26,156 bases of DNA from GWC2-56-14 sp043731355 (lineage in GTDB: Bacteria; Nitrospirota; UBA9217), in NCBI GenBank assembly GCA_043731355.1, contig JAYTJE010000014.1, positions 1 to 26,156 of the forward strand, read 5' to 3'. A model generated the notes under the pieces. That model searched no databases. It was not told the origin of the DNA and was given only the letters and a program-made list of their open reading frames with translations. Shown here one piece after another: positions 1 through 8,571 of this stretch; position 1 is the stretch's first letter; the number at the start of each line of letters is the position of its first letter. Both the position numbers and the translations under genes were made by a program.

Positions 1-462
1 CTCTTCGTGGTCGTGTTCATGGTGGTCTATTACCGCATGTCCGGCCTCATCGCGGACTATGCCATTATCCTGAACCTGGTGCTGCTCCTGGGCGCCATGG
101 CGCTCCTGAACGCCACGCTCACCCTGCCGGGCATCGCGGGCATCATCCTTACGATCGGTATGGGCGTCGATTCGAACGTGCTCATGTTCGAACGCATCCG
201 GGACGAGCTCGTGTCCGGCAAGGCGCCGCGCGCCGCGGTGGATGCCGGGTATGACAAGGCGTTCCTGACGATCCTCGACTCGCACGTGACGACCCTGATC
301 ACCGCCGCGGTGCTCTTCATGTTCGGCACCGGACCAATCAAGGGCTTTGCCGTGACGCTGAGCCTCGGCATCATGATCAACCTGTACTCGGCCCTGGTCG
401 GGACCAAGGTGATCTTCGACATCATCAATTCCAAGTGGAAGCTGGAGAAGCTGAGCATTTAA
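1..462 (+). CDS. secD: SecD, C-terminal fragment (protein translocase subunit)
   Basis: This is the 3' end of secD, and the reading frame is open from the first base of the window. SecD works with SecF in the inner membrane and uses the proton-motive force to help pull secreted proteins across after SecA has pushed them through SecYEG. The visible 153 residues hold the last membrane helices. They include the conserved stretch GMGVDSNVLMFERIRDE and the final segment GFAVTLSLGIMINLYSALVG, both typical of the RND-like C-terminal half of SecD. The secF gene follows 91 bp downstream, the usual secDF order. The N-terminal part, including the periplasmic P1 domain, lies outside the window. Confidence 0.95.
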   Translation, partial: LFVVVFMVVYYRMSGLIADYAIILNLVLLLGAMALLNATLTLPGIAGIILTIGMGVDSNVLMFERIRDELVSGKAPRAAVDAGYDKAFLTILDSHVTTLITAAVLFMFGTGPIKGFAVTLSLGIMINLYSALVGTKVIFDIINSKWKLEKLSI

Positions 463-481
463 GATCGTCAAAAAGGCAAAT

Positions 482-509
482 CCACCACAGAGACACAGAG
501 GCACAGAGG
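482..509. repeat. Dispersed CACAGAG-type repeat between secD and secF
   Basis: The short secD-secF gap holds a low-complexity run built on CACAGAG (ACCACAGAGACACAGAGG and a further copy). Similar runs are common as intergenic repeats in environmental bacterial genomes. It carries no ORF. Its effect on secF expression is unknown, and secF has its own good ribosome-binding site (GGAGGG) just before its ATG. Confidence 0.45.
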
Positions 510-553
510 AAGGCAAGAGAGTAAAAACTTCTTCAGACTTACTCGGAGGGAAA

Positions 554-1465
554 ATGCTTCATATTCTAGGTAAAACCAATATCGATTTCATGGGCTGGAA
601 GAACGTGTCGTTCACCATCTCCGCCCTGCTCATTGCGCTGGGGCTGGTCGGCGTCGTACAGATCGGCCGGCACAAGGCAAACCTCGGCATCGACTTTGTC
701 GGCGGCACCACGGTGCAGCTCAGCTTCAAGGCCGCGCTGCCGATAGACCAGGCGCGCACCGCACTCGAAAAGAACGGTTTCCCGGGCGCATCGATCCAGG
801 AAGTGGGCGAGGGGAACAAGATTCTGATCAAGGTGCGTGAGTCCGAAGGGACCTCGGACAAGATCCAGGCGATCTTCAAGCAGGAGTTCCCGGACAACCC
901 CTACGATCCCGAAAGCATCAAGATCGACGAAATCGGGCCGGTGATCGGACAGGCGCTGCAGAAGGACGCGCTCAGGGCCCTCGTGGTAGCGCTGCTGGCG
1001 ATCATCGTTTACATCGCGCTGCGGTTCGAGTTCAAGTTCGGCGTTGCCGCCGCGCTCGCCACGTTCCATGACATCATGGCTGTGCTTGGCGTCTTCTATC
1101 TCCTGAACTGGGAGATCAACCTGCTGATCGTGACGGCGCTCCTGACGCTCGCCGGCTACTCGCTCACCGACACGGTCGTGGTCTTCGACCGGATCAGGGA
1201 AAACCTGAAAAAGGCGAAGCGCGAGCCCCTGCCGAAATTAGTGAACAACAGTATTAACGAAGTGCTGTCCCGCACCATCGTCACGTCGCTGACCGTGGTG
1301 CTGGTGCTCGTTCCGCTGGTGCTGTTCGGCGGGGACGTGCTGCACGACTTCTCCATCGCCCTCCTCATGGGCGTGATCGTCGGGACCTATTCCTCGATCT
1401 TCGTGGCGAGCCCCATCCTCGTGGTGTGGCATGCGAAGGCGGGCGGGCGGCTGATCGGGAAGTAA
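554..1465 (+). CDS. secF: SecF, protein translocase subunit
   Basis: SecF is the inner-membrane partner of SecD in proton-driven protein export. The 303 residues match the usual length of about 300. The first membrane helix is at roughly residues 15-37. The conserved GIDFVGGTTVQL motif opens the periplasmic domain at about residues 45-56. Five more helices lie in the C-terminal half, with the signature GYSLTDTVVVFDRIREN at about residues 199-215. The ATG is supported by a strong Shine-Dalgarno sequence (GGAGGG) a few bases upstream. It follows secD on the same strand and is closed by a rho-independent terminator at 1531-1563, so the secDF operon ends here. Confidence 0.96.
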   Translation: MLHILGKTNIDFMGWKNVSFTISALLIALGLVGVVQIGRHKANLGIDFVGGTTVQLSFKAALPIDQARTALEKNGFPGASIQEVGEGNKILIKVRESEGTSDKIQAIFKQEFPDNPYDPESIKIDEIGPVIGQALQKDALRALVVALLAIIVYIALRFEFKFGVAAALATFHDIMAVLGVFYLLNWEINLLIVTALLTLAGYSLTDTVVVFDRIRENLKKAKREPLPKLVNNSINEVLSRTIVTSLTVVLVLVPLVLFGGDVLHDFSIALLMGVIVGTYSSIFVASPILVVWHAKAGGRLIGK

Positions 1466-1530
1466 AAAGCGCTGCATGGGGCGCTCGTTCTGTTGTGATG
1501 GATTTTCGATAAGACTGGTGCATGGCCACA

Positions 1531-1563
1531 GGGGGAGAAGCCTTTACGCTTCCCCCCCTTTTT
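1531..1563 (+). terminator. Rho-independent terminator after secDF
   Basis: GGGGGAGAAGC (1531-1541) can pair with GCTTCCCCCC (from 1548) with one bulged A. The loop is 6 nt, and a run of five T follows directly (1559-1563). It sits 65 bp after the secF stop and before the promoter region of the next gene. Confidence 0.85.
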
Positions 1564-1591
1564 ATGTGCTATCCTCCTGAAAAATAACCCC

Positions 1592-1619
1592 TTGCTATTT
1601 GAAAAGCATCAGTGATATT
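1592..1619 (+). promoter_or_regulatory. Weak candidate sigma-70 promoter for the binding-protein/kinase pair
   Basis: TTGCTA (1592-1597) and GATATT (1614-1619) are separated by 16 bp, in the AT-rich gap between the secDF terminator and the binding-protein gene. Both boxes are imperfect. The position is sensible, but the match alone is weak. Confidence 0.3.
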
Positions 1620-1649
1620 ATTCAGCAATGTCAGTGGGGGGAGGGGTAG

Positions 1650-2528
1650 ATGCAATCAATCCGTATACACCGGACTGCCGGGACGGCGCACGTTGTCCTG
1701 AAAAAGAGCTGTCTGCCCGTGTTTGTCATAGTCTTCTCGTTCTTCCTGTATTGCCCTCCGAAGGCATACTCCTCCGATGATTATCTGACCGCCAGCGGCT
1801 GCTCGGTCAGCAATGTGGGGTACTTAACCGCCCTTGCCAGGGAATATGAACGGCGCACGGGCATGAAGATCTTCGTCCGGGGCGGCGGCAGCGTTGTGGG
1901 AGTCGAGGACCTGAAGAGCGGCAAGGTGGATTTTGCGGCCGCCTGCAGATCCAAAGACGCGACCGACCCTGAAGATATCGTTTTCGTGCAGGTCGCCTGG
2001 GATGCCCTGGCCTTCATTGTGAACAGATCGAATCCCCTTGACAACATCTCCCTCGACGATGTCCGCTCGATCTATGCCGGGAAGATCACTAACTGGAAAC
2101 AACTGGGCGGTCCTTCCGGGCCGCTTAAAGTATTCATTTCCCGCGCCCGTACCGGCCTCTCCGGCGTCGAGGCCTCCACCAGGAAACTGGTGCTCAACGG
2201 AGCCGAGCCCGTTGGGTCCCCCAATGCGCTCTTTGTTGCATCATCGGGCATTGTGGAGCAGATGGTGGAAGAGACCCGTGAGGGTTTCGCCACGACCGGG
2301 ATCACGAGCGCACGAAAACGGAGCGTGAAGATCCTGAAGGTGAACGGCATCGCACCGACGAACAAGGCCATTATTCAGAACCGCTATCCGCTGAAGAGGC
2401 CGCTCTATCTCCTTATTCCTAAATCGGCGAAACCGGAAGTGAAGCGTTTTGTCGACTTCACCCTGAGCAGGGAAGGCCAGCGGTTTCTCCGGTCGCTGAA
2501 CGTCATATCGCTTCTGGACGTCAAATGA
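1650..2528 (+). CDS. Phosphate-type periplasmic substrate-binding protein (PstS-like)
   Basis: This 292-residue exported protein belongs to the PBP-like (PstS/phosphate-binding, PF12849-type) family. A hydrophobic segment at about residues 22-41 (VFVIVFSFFLYCPPKAYS) is the signal peptide. The family motifs are visible: a glycine-rich GGGS ligand loop near residue 69, KVDFAAACRSKD near residues 82-93, and IYAGKITNWKQLGG near residues 140-153. The ATG follows a strong GGGGGAGGGG ribosome site. No transporter permease or ATPase is adjacent. Instead its stop overlaps the start of a sensor kinase by 4 nt (ATGA). It therefore probably presents an anion to that kinase rather than feeding an ABC transporter. 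The ligand is not known. Confidence 0.8.
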   Translation: MQSIRIHRTAGTAHVVLKKSCLPVFVIVFSFFLYCPPKAYSSDDYLTASGCSVSNVGYLTALAREYERRTGMKIFVRGGGSVVGVEDLKSGKVDFAAACRSKDATDPEDIVFVQVAWDALAFIVNRSNPLDNISLDDVRSIYAGKITNWKQLGGPSGPLKVFISRARTGLSGVEASTRKLVLNGAEPVGSPNALFVASSGIVEQMVEETREGFATTGITSARKRSVKILKVNGIAPTNKAIIQNRYPLKRPLYLLIPKSAKPEVKRFVDFTLSREGQRFLRSLNVISLLDVK

Positions 2529-4747
2529 GAGTATCGCTCCAGGCCAAGGTGTCCCTGTTTATCACGATGATCATTCTGGTCATCAGCGTTTTCAGCACCT
2601 ATCTCTTTACCTCGCAGCACGGCCGCAGCAAAGAGCGCGGCCTTATTATCCGCGGCACCGCCCTCTGCTATTCTCTTTCCAAGGCCGCCGAGGAAGGTCT
2701 TGTCAAGGAAGACCTCAGTCTCATAAAAAAAGCCTCCTACATCATACAGGCGCCGGATGTAACGCTGGCGGAGGTGTTCTCGAATATCTGGGAAGCCCTC
2801 GACGCCTATCCCCTGGGTAGTTTGAAAAAATTGCCTCACCCGGAGGCGGTCGGTCATTTCAAGCTCGACCAGGCGCCGTTCCATGTCAAGCTGCGCGACG
2901 GCTATGATTTTTACAGCCCGATCCTCTTCAAGGCTTTTGAAGATTCCCCACCTGCCACGATCGGCTATGTTCGGATCACGCTGTCCTCCGCCGCTTTCCA
3001 AAAGGAAATGCGGACCATTGCCGGCATCAACATTGCGGTCTCTCTTCTCATCACGCTCTTTGCCGTCATCTCGCTCAACCTGCTGATCCGCCGGCTGGTG
3101 ATCCGGCCGGTGATGTCCCTCCACGACTCGATCACCCAGTTCAAGGACGGCTGTTCGCCCGAAGACCTGGGTGTTGCCGGGAAATCGACGGACGAGCTCC
3201 GGGAGCTTGCGGTCGAATTCAACCGGATGTGCAGAGTGGTCAAGGAGAACGAGACAAAGCTCATCGAATCCGACCAGCGGATTCGCTCTCTCTTTGAACG
3301 GGTGGAACATGCGATTTTCCGGATCGACAAGAACGGCGCGATCCTGGAGGCAAACAGCAGGTTCCGGGGGCTCTTCGGCGGCGCGACCGAATTGTGCGAT
3401 ATCCTGACCGGCGATATCAATGCATCCAATTGTCTCCATCGGGCGGCCATGGAAAAAACGCTGCACATCGAGGACAAGGCCATTGCGCGGAACGGGGATG
3501 AGATCATGATCTCCTTCTCCCTGTATGCCGAACGGAACAAAGACGGCGCCCTCGTGGGTTTTGACGGTTATATCATCGATATCACGGAAAAGAAACGTCT
3601 GGAAGAACGGCTGATGCGGTCGCAGAAGCTGGAAGCGGTAGGGACCTTAGCCGCGGGCATGGCGCATGATTTCAATAACCTCCTGACCGGGATCCTCGGC
3701 TATTCAGGGATCATGCTCAAGATGACAAAACCCGACGACCCCTATTATAAACCCATATCAGTGATCCACGATGCCGCAAAGCGGGGCGCTGCGCTGGGGA
3801 AAAAGATCCTGACCATCACCCGAAAAGAAAAAATGGATGCAAAGCCCGTGGATATCAACGACATCATCAGGCAATCCGTCGACTTGGTCCATGCCAGTAT
3901 GCCGAGGAACATCGAGATCGTTACCCGGCTCGATGCGTCGCTTCCCCCCGTGATCGCCGATCCGTCCCAGCTGCACCAGGTTATCATCAACCTTGCGATG
4001 AACGCCCGGGACGCCATGCCTGACGGCGGAAAGCTGACCCTGGAGACATCGCTCGCCAATCCGGCGAACGGGCTCAAGGGCCTCGTCCCTCCCGGAGGTC
4101 CGGCTTTCATAAAACTTTCCGTGTCGGATACCGGCCAGGGCATTGATACAGGCACACAAGGCAAGATCTTCGATCCGTTTTTTACGACCAAGGAAGTGGG
4201 AAAAGGAACAGGTCTGGGTCTGTATATCATCCATTCCATTGTCAGCAACCATGGAGGGTACATCAATCTGTACAGCGAACCGGGGCAGGGAACGCGGTTC
4301 AACCTTTATTTGCCTGTTTCGAAGGATGCTGTTGTGGAAGCGCAGTCCGAGTCCATGAGCATCGGCGGCACGGAGACGATCCTGGTCATTGATGACGAAG
4401 CCGATGTGCGGGAGCTGTGCAAAGACATGCTTGTTCCCCTGGGCTACCGGGTCCTGGTCGCGGAAAACGGCAGCACGGGGGTCAAGCTCTACCGGGAGAA
4501 GCAGGCAGAGATCAACCTCGTCATCCTGGACATGATCATGCCCAGAATGGGAGGGAACGAAGTGTTCCACGCCTTAAGGACGATCAACAAGGACGCCGTC
4601 ATCCTCCTCTACTCCGGCTACAGCCACAATAATTTTGCCGGGATCAACGACCTGCTGCAGAGCGGAGCAGCGGGTTTTTTCCAAAAACCCTTTTCCTCCC
4701 AGGACATAGGCGCGGCGATAAAGAAAGCGCTTGCCGTGCAAGCGTAA
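2525..4747 (+). CDS. Hybrid sensor histidine kinase (HAMP-PAS-HisKA-HATPase-REC)
   Basis: This is a 740-residue membrane-bound hybrid sensor kinase. Membrane helices at about residues 9-29 and 164-187 flank a periplasmic sensor of about 135 residues. A HAMP linker (about 185-240) and a PAS domain (about 250-355) follow. The HisKA box reads GMAHDFNNLLTGILGYSG, with the phosphoacceptor at His381. The ATPase has the N box NLAMNARDAMPDGG and G boxes DTGQGID and GKGTGLGLYI. A C-terminal receiver has the acidic pair Asp623/Asp624 and phosphoacceptor Asp669 (VILDMIMPRMGG). Its start overlaps the upstream binding-protein gene by 4 nt, implying coupled translation and a shared signalling task. The diffusible partner regulator may have been the decayed receiver gene immediately downstream. 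Confidence 0.9.
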   Translation: MRVSLQAKVSLFITMIILVISVFSTYLFTSQHGRSKERGLIIRGTALCYSLSKAAEEGLVKEDLSLIKKASYIIQAPDVTLAEVFSNIWEALDAYPLGSLKKLPHPEAVGHFKLDQAPFHVKLRDGYDFYSPILFKAFEDSPPATIGYVRITLSSAAFQKEMRTIAGINIAVSLLITLFAVISLNLLIRRLVIRPVMSLHDSITQFKDGCSPEDLGVAGKSTDELRELAVEFNRMCRVVKENETKLIESDQRIRSLFERVEHAIFRIDKNGAILEANSRFRGLFGGATELCDILTGDINASNCLHRAAMEKTLHIEDKAIARNGDEIMISFSLYAERNKDGALVGFDGYIIDITEKKRLEERLMRSQKLEAVGTLAAGMAHDFNNLLTGILGYSGIMLKMTKPDDPYYKPISVIHDAAKRGAALGKKILTITRKEKMDAKPVDINDIIRQSVDLVHASMPRNIEIVTRLDASLPPVIADPSQLHQVIINLAMNARDAMPDGGKLTLETSLANPANGLKGLVPPGGPAFIKLSVSDTGQGIDTGTQGKIFDPFFTTKEVGKGTGLGLYIIHSIVSNHGGYINLYSEPGQGTRFNLYLPVSKDAVVEAQSESMSIGGTETILVIDDEADVRELCKDMLVPLGYRVLVAENGSTGVKLYREKQAEINLVILDMIMPRMGGNEVFHALRTINKDAVILLYSGYSHNNFAGINDLLQSGAAGFFQKPFSSQDIGAAIKKALAVQA

Positions 4748-4809
4748 CGGGTTCGGGACCGCTTGAGGTCGAGCTCCAATCCCGATCTTTATGAAAGCAG
4801 GCTGATTGC

Positions 4810-4995
4810 ATGGAAACGAAGACCATTACCGCGCTGCTCATCTAAGACAATCCTGATGATGCAATGCTTATTCAGAGATATTTGGCCGGTTCCGCGAGGG
4901 TCGCCTACAAGGTAACGCAGGTCGGCCGGCTGGCTGATGGATTGGAAATATTAAACAGTATCCATATTGTATCCGAACTATTTCAAGAAGGATGA
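4810..4995 (+). pseudogene. Decayed response-regulator receiver domain
   Basis: The frame reads METKTITALLI, then a TAA stop (4843-4845), then DNPDDAMLIQRYLAG and on to a TGA at 4993-4995. This is the start of a receiver domain of the LLIEDNPDDAxLIxRxL type. The stop replaces the first conserved acidic residue, a one-base GAA-to-TAA change. After about 50 further residues the frame ends, so the phosphoacceptor Asp and the rest of the domain are missing. It lies directly after the hybrid kinase and was probably its partner. It is too short and too damaged to work as a receiver. Confidence 0.75.
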
Positions 4996-5049
4996 AAAAC
5001 CCTAGCCCGTGTCCCGAAATCGGTGAAAGAGGAGGCCCGGAAGTCTTCC

Positions 5050-5754
5050 ATGTCCAAACCTGTTGCATCAATGAATAACCAAACGATCAGGATCGCCGGC
5101 GCTGACGCCCGGGTGCTGGCGGATATCGACCTGCTGCAACTGACCTGCGGCGCTTCCGGGTGCAGCTCCACCTGCTGCAAGGCGACCGCTCCCATCGTCC
5201 TGAACCCTTACGAGATCGCCAGGATCTGCAAAGCGGCCGGGTTGTCCTACGAAGACCTGCTCGACGTTCTCGACACGGACCGCGCGAAGGGCTTCCCGCT
5301 CGTCATGCTGCCGCGCGACCCGGTCTGCCATTTCTGGACCGCCACGGGCTGCCGGATCTATGAGGCGCGCCCGCTTGCCTGCCGCCTGTTCCCGCTCGGC
5401 AGGGTCTTCGAGAACGGCAGGTCGCAGCTCGTGCTCCCTGAAGTGAACCGCTGTTCCGGCCTTGTGCCGTCACCCGCAAAAACGGTCACCGCCTATCTGC
5501 AAGAACAGGACACGGCCTTGTTCATTTCGATGGCCGACCGCTGGATCGAATTCGTGTCCGATATCGAGCGCCTTCCGCTCCAGGACACGCCGGTCACGTC
5601 GGTGGCGTTCCACATGCTGGTCTACAGTCCCGATACGCCGCCCACTATCGGCCGGATCGACCAGGCCATCTCCCTTGAAGAGCGTTTTCTGCTGCGGCTC
5701 ACGACCGCCAGGGAACAGCTTCCGCATTTTCTGAAATTGCAGGAACAGGTTTAA
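5050..5754 (+). CDS. YkgJ-family cysteine-cluster protein
   Basis: This soluble protein of about 234 residues carries the YkgJ-type (PF03692) zinc/iron-chelating cysteine cluster. CGASGCSSTCC is followed by APIVLNPYEIARI, then CHFWTATGCRIYEARPLACRLFPLG, the typical order of Cys groups and the C-x-IYE-RP-x-C-R-x-FP signature. The C-terminal 100 residues have no motif I recognise. The family probably binds a metal, but no member function is well established. The start is ambiguous. A GAGGAGG sequence at 5029-5035 lies 14 nt before ATG 5050. ATG 5068 is also possible, and a GTG at 5023 would extend the protein but has no ribosome site of its own. Confidence 0.8.
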   Translation: MSKPVASMNNQTIRIAGADARVLADIDLLQLTCGASGCSSTCCKATAPIVLNPYEIARICKAAGLSYEDLLDVLDTDRAKGFPLVMLPRDPVCHFWTATGCRIYEARPLACRLFPLGRVFENGRSQLVLPEVNRCSGLVPSPAKTVTAYLQEQDTALFISMADRWIEFVSDIERLPLQDTPVTSVAFHMLVYSPDTPPTIGRIDQAISLEERFLLRLTTAREQLPHFLKLQEQV

Positions 5755-5823
5755 AACCAGCCTCTGTACCTTCTCTGCACGTTTGTTTTACCTCTCCCTT
5801 TCCGCAACGACCGACAACTTCTA

Positions 5824-5852
5824 TTGACATGCCTGACCGCTCCCTATATTAT
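5824..5852 (+). promoter_or_regulatory. Sigma-70-type promoter for the transglycosylase gene
   Basis: A perfect -35 box TTGACA (5824-5829) is separated by exactly 17 bp from TATTAT (5847-5852), which matches 5 of 6 bases of the -10 consensus. It is 54 bp upstream of the start codon of the lipoprotein transglycosylase and is the clearest housekeeping promoter in the window. Confidence 0.7.
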
Positions 5853-5906
5853 ATAAAAACGCGAGTACGGCCTGCAAAATTATTGAAATCCTGACCAGGA
5901 AAATGA

Positions 5907-8279
5907 ATGCCTGTTTCGAAAAAAAATCTATTGGTGGTCATTTTATTCCTTCTGACGGCCTGCGCCCCGGTAATGACCACCCCTCCGCAAACGGCGGAGC
6001 AGCATCCCCGTTCCGCGCCCAGGACTTATTCGCCTCAAACGCTGATTGACGCCGAGCAGGGGCTGCGGACCGCGCTGGAACTCTCCCAGGCGGGAAATTA
6101 CGAAGCCGTTCTCGTTGTTTGCCGACAGGTGGCGGAGCTGTATCCGGACACTGCCTGGTATCAGCGGTCCCTGTTCCTCTCCGAGCAGGCGTTGATCCGG
6201 TTGGACCGGGCAGGCGAGGCCGAGGCCGCCATGCTGCGCGTTCAGGCCGAGTACCCCGAACTGGCGGACTATGCCGTCTCGAACCTTGCCGATTACCATT
6301 TTTCCAAAGCGCGCTACACGCAGGCCGCTGCATTGTATCAGCAGGTCGCGGAACAATATCCCACAAGCTTTCTGGCGGAGCGCGCGGCCTATCAACGAGG
6401 ACGCGCTTTGCTCGAAGCTTCCGCGGCCTTGCCGTCGATCGAAGCGTTTGAGAACTTTCTGCGGGACCATCCCCGCTCGGAATTCGCCCCCGACTGCACG
6501 GTGGGGCTCGGCCGGGCGCTGCTCGCCGATGCAAGGCCTGACGAGGCAGGAGGCGCTTTTCGCCTGGTATCGGTCGCCTATCCCGGCACCCCCGCTGACC
6601 AGGATGCGGCGAAAGCGCTGGCTGAACTCGATGCGGCCGGAGTTGCAGTCGCCGACTATACTATCGCGGAACTCTACGAGCGCGGAAAGAACCTCTCCCG
6701 GACAAATCAATACGACAAGACCGTGGAAACCTTCAGAATACTGCTGGAGGAAGAACCCAATCCTCCGCACCGGCCCGATATTCTGCTCAGGATGGGCATG
6801 GCCCTGTACCATCTCGGCAAGCGGGGAGAGTCCGTGGTCGTTCTTGAGAAGCTGGTGAAGGACTATCCCGCTCACGAGCAGACAGCGGAGGCCCTGAACT
6901 GGCTCGGCAAGTCCTACAGCAAGCTGGGCGAACGCGAGAAAGGGATCGTGACGTTCCAGAGGATCATAAGCGCCTACCCCGAAGGCGAATGGGCCGATGA
7001 CGCGCTTTTCTCTATCGGGAACATCTACCGTGAAGCGAACGATCTCAAAATGGCGCTCAAGTTTTACGGAAGGCTGGTGTCGGAGTATCCCGAAAGCAAG
7101 TTTGCCGACAGCGCCATCTGGTGGAATGCCTGGGCGAACTACGGAGCCGGGGAGTACCAGAAGACAGAACAGACACTGCAGGAGCTCCTGAGCAGATATC
7201 CTCGTTCATTCCTGGTGCATCAGGCCCGCTACTGGCAGGGCAAATCAGCAGAGAAGCGCGAGGACCCGGTCCGGGCCGCGCGCTATTACGGACGGGTGCT
7301 CCAAAATGGACCCTATACCTACTATGGCTACCGGGCAGCCGAGCGTCTGGCCGTTCTCAAGGTCCCGCAAGGCGGCGCACCGGCAGACATTCCAGCCGAC
7401 GCTATTCCGGACTGCGGCGCAGAACCCTGCTCCGAGGACCCGCTGGCGGCTTATGACCTGGACGACGGTCCGCCGGTCTGGACCGACGAGACCCGGCAAC
7501 TGCTGGCTGCCGAACCGAGCTTCAAAAAAACGCTTGAGCTCATGCAGCTGGACATGAAGAAGGAGGCCGCCGCGGAACTGTGGAGCCTGCAGGAACGATT
7601 GTCGCATGCGCGTGGCGCGCTTATCGGGCTGAGCAAGGCCTTTTTCGACCTCGGTGATTACTACCGCTCCCTCTTCCTCGTGCTCCGGAACTATCAGCCC
7701 TATCTCGACGGCCAGTCGCGCGAGACGCCCCCGGACCTCTGGGTGCTTGCCTATCCCCAGGGCTATTGGGACAGCATCGCAACCTATTCAAAAAAATACG
7801 GCCAGGACCCGTACTTCATTGCGGCCATCATCCGCGAAGAAAGCCAGTTTCAGGCAACGGCGCTCTCGCCTGCCGGCGCCCGCGGCGTGATGCAGGTCAT
7901 GCCGCGGACCGGGGAGTGGGTCGCGCGGAACGTCAGTGTGCCGGGCTTCGACCGGTCGCGGCTCTTTGAGCCGGACATGGCCATCAATGTCGGGACGTGG
8001 TATATCGGCCATCTGATGAAGCGTTTCAAGAATGACCCGCTCCTGGTTGCGGCGGCGTACAATGCCGGGCCGGAGGCGGTAACGTCCTGGATCAGCAGGA
8101 ACGGACCCGCAGGTCTGGAGCGTGATGTGTTCGTCGAATCGATCCCGTTCGCGGAAACGCGGAGCTATGTGAAAAAAGTGCTCAGGAACTACGCCGAATA
8201 TAAACGAATCTACGGCAAGGCGGCCCCGGTCTCATTGACGCTGCCGGCGGATGGGGACCCGGTCATCGGGAGACGGTAG
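5907..8279 (+). CDS. Slt70-like lytic transglycosylase lipoprotein with TPR repeats
   Basis: This 790-residue enzyme is predicted to cleave the MurNAc-GlcNAc bond of peptidoglycan, forming 1,6-anhydro-muropeptides. The N-terminus is a lipoprotein signal with lipobox LLTAC (Cys19), so it should be anchored to a membrane from the periplasmic side. Residues of about 40-450 form many tetratricopeptide-like repeats (for example AALYQQVAEQYP and ALKFYGRLVSEYP), as in Slt70 superhelices and outer-membrane assembly lipoproteins. The catalytic SLT domain (about 630-770) has the ES motif IIREESQF with the likely catalytic Glu645, then GARGVMQVMPRTG and AAYNAGPEAV. The protein is longer than Escherichia coli Slt because of extra repeats. 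A strong promoter precedes it. The gene stands alone or heads a transcript with the two small signalling genes downstream. Confidence 0.92.
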   Translation: MPVSKKNLLVVILFLLTACAPVMTTPPQTAEQHPRSAPRTYSPQTLIDAEQGLRTALELSQAGNYEAVLVVCRQVAELYPDTAWYQRSLFLSEQALIRLDRAGEAEAAMLRVQAEYPELADYAVSNLADYHFSKARYTQAAALYQQVAEQYPTSFLAERAAYQRGRALLEASAALPSIEAFENFLRDHPRSEFAPDCTVGLGRALLADARPDEAGGAFRLVSVAYPGTPADQDAAKALAELDAAGVAVADYTIAELYERGKNLSRTNQYDKTVETFRILLEEEPNPPHRPDILLRMGMALYHLGKRGESVVVLEKLVKDYPAHEQTAEALNWLGKSYSKLGEREKGIVTFQRIISAYPEGEWADDALFSIGNIYREANDLKMALKFYGRLVSEYPESKFADSAIWWNAWANYGAGEYQKTEQTLQELLSRYPRSFLVHQARYWQGKSAEKREDPVRAARYYGRVLQNGPYTYYGYRAAERLAVLKVPQGGAPADIPADAIPDCGAEPCSEDPLAAYDLDDGPPVWTDETRQLLAAEPSFKKTLELMQLDMKKEAAAELWSLQERLSHARGALIGLSKAFFDLGDYYRSLFLVLRNYQPYLDGQSRETPPDLWVLAYPQGYWDSIATYSKKYGQDPYFIAAIIREESQFQATALSPAGARGVMQVMPRTGEWVARNVSVPGFDRSRLFEPDMAINVGTWYIGHLMKRFKNDPLLVAAAYNAGPEAVTSWISRNGPAGLERDVFVESIPFAETRSYVKKVLRNYAEYKRIYGKAAPVSLTLPADGDPVIGRR

Positions 8280-8323
8280 CCGCGTCCGCTCGGAAGCGCG
8301 CGGCCGCGAGTGCGGAGTTGTGT

Positions 8324-8560
8324 ATGGATGATGATGCGGTAAAAAGGATCGAAAGCGCGTTCGCGACCGTGGAACAGCGGGTACAGGCGCTGGTGGCTGA
8401 GAACCGGGTGTTCAAAAAGCGGGTGCGCGAGCTGGAACGAGAGCTCGCGGAGGTCAGGCGGTCGTCGCGGGACCTGGAGCATTTCCACAGCAGGCGCATG
8501 CATATCCGTGAAAAAGTGGAACGGGTGCTGCAATCGCTGGAGGCGTTGAAGGATTCGTAA
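8324..8560 (+). CDS. Small coiled-coil protein (ZapB-like in form)
   Basis: This is a 78-residue, highly charged protein that is almost entirely heptad-like (VEQRVQALVAENRVFKKRVRELEREL), predicting a long coiled coil. ATG 8324 is chosen because GCGGAG lies about six bases upstream. The TTG two codons earlier has no ribosome site. Its length and form resemble ZapB-type division accessory proteins and other small coiled-coil dimers, but there is no diagnostic motif and no zapA or rRNA marker next to it. It ends 11 bp before the diguanylate cyclase gene, so the two are probably co-transcribed. Confidence 0.6.
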   Translation: MDDDAVKRIESAFATVEQRVQALVAENRVFKKRVRELERELAEVRRSSRDLEHFHSRRMHIREKVERVLQSLEALKDS

Positions 8561-8571
8561 AGGCGGGAACA

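Noticed and set aside
2405..3466. Long minus-strand ORF of 353 codons opposite the hybrid kinase
   Set aside because: It is a shadow of the GC-rich sense gene. It shows no domain, while the plus strand has a complete kinase.
4843..4845. Recoding of the in-frame TAA in the receiver remnant
   Set aside because: TAA is not known to be recoded in such genes, and the domain is also truncated, so loss of function is the simpler reading.
5943..6875. Minus-strand ORF of 310 codons opposite the transglycosylase
   Set aside because: It is a composition-driven shadow of the TPR region. There is no ribosome site or motif.
8324..8560. Firm assignment as zapB
   Set aside because: Only coiled-coil character supports it. 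No specific motif or division-gene context is present.
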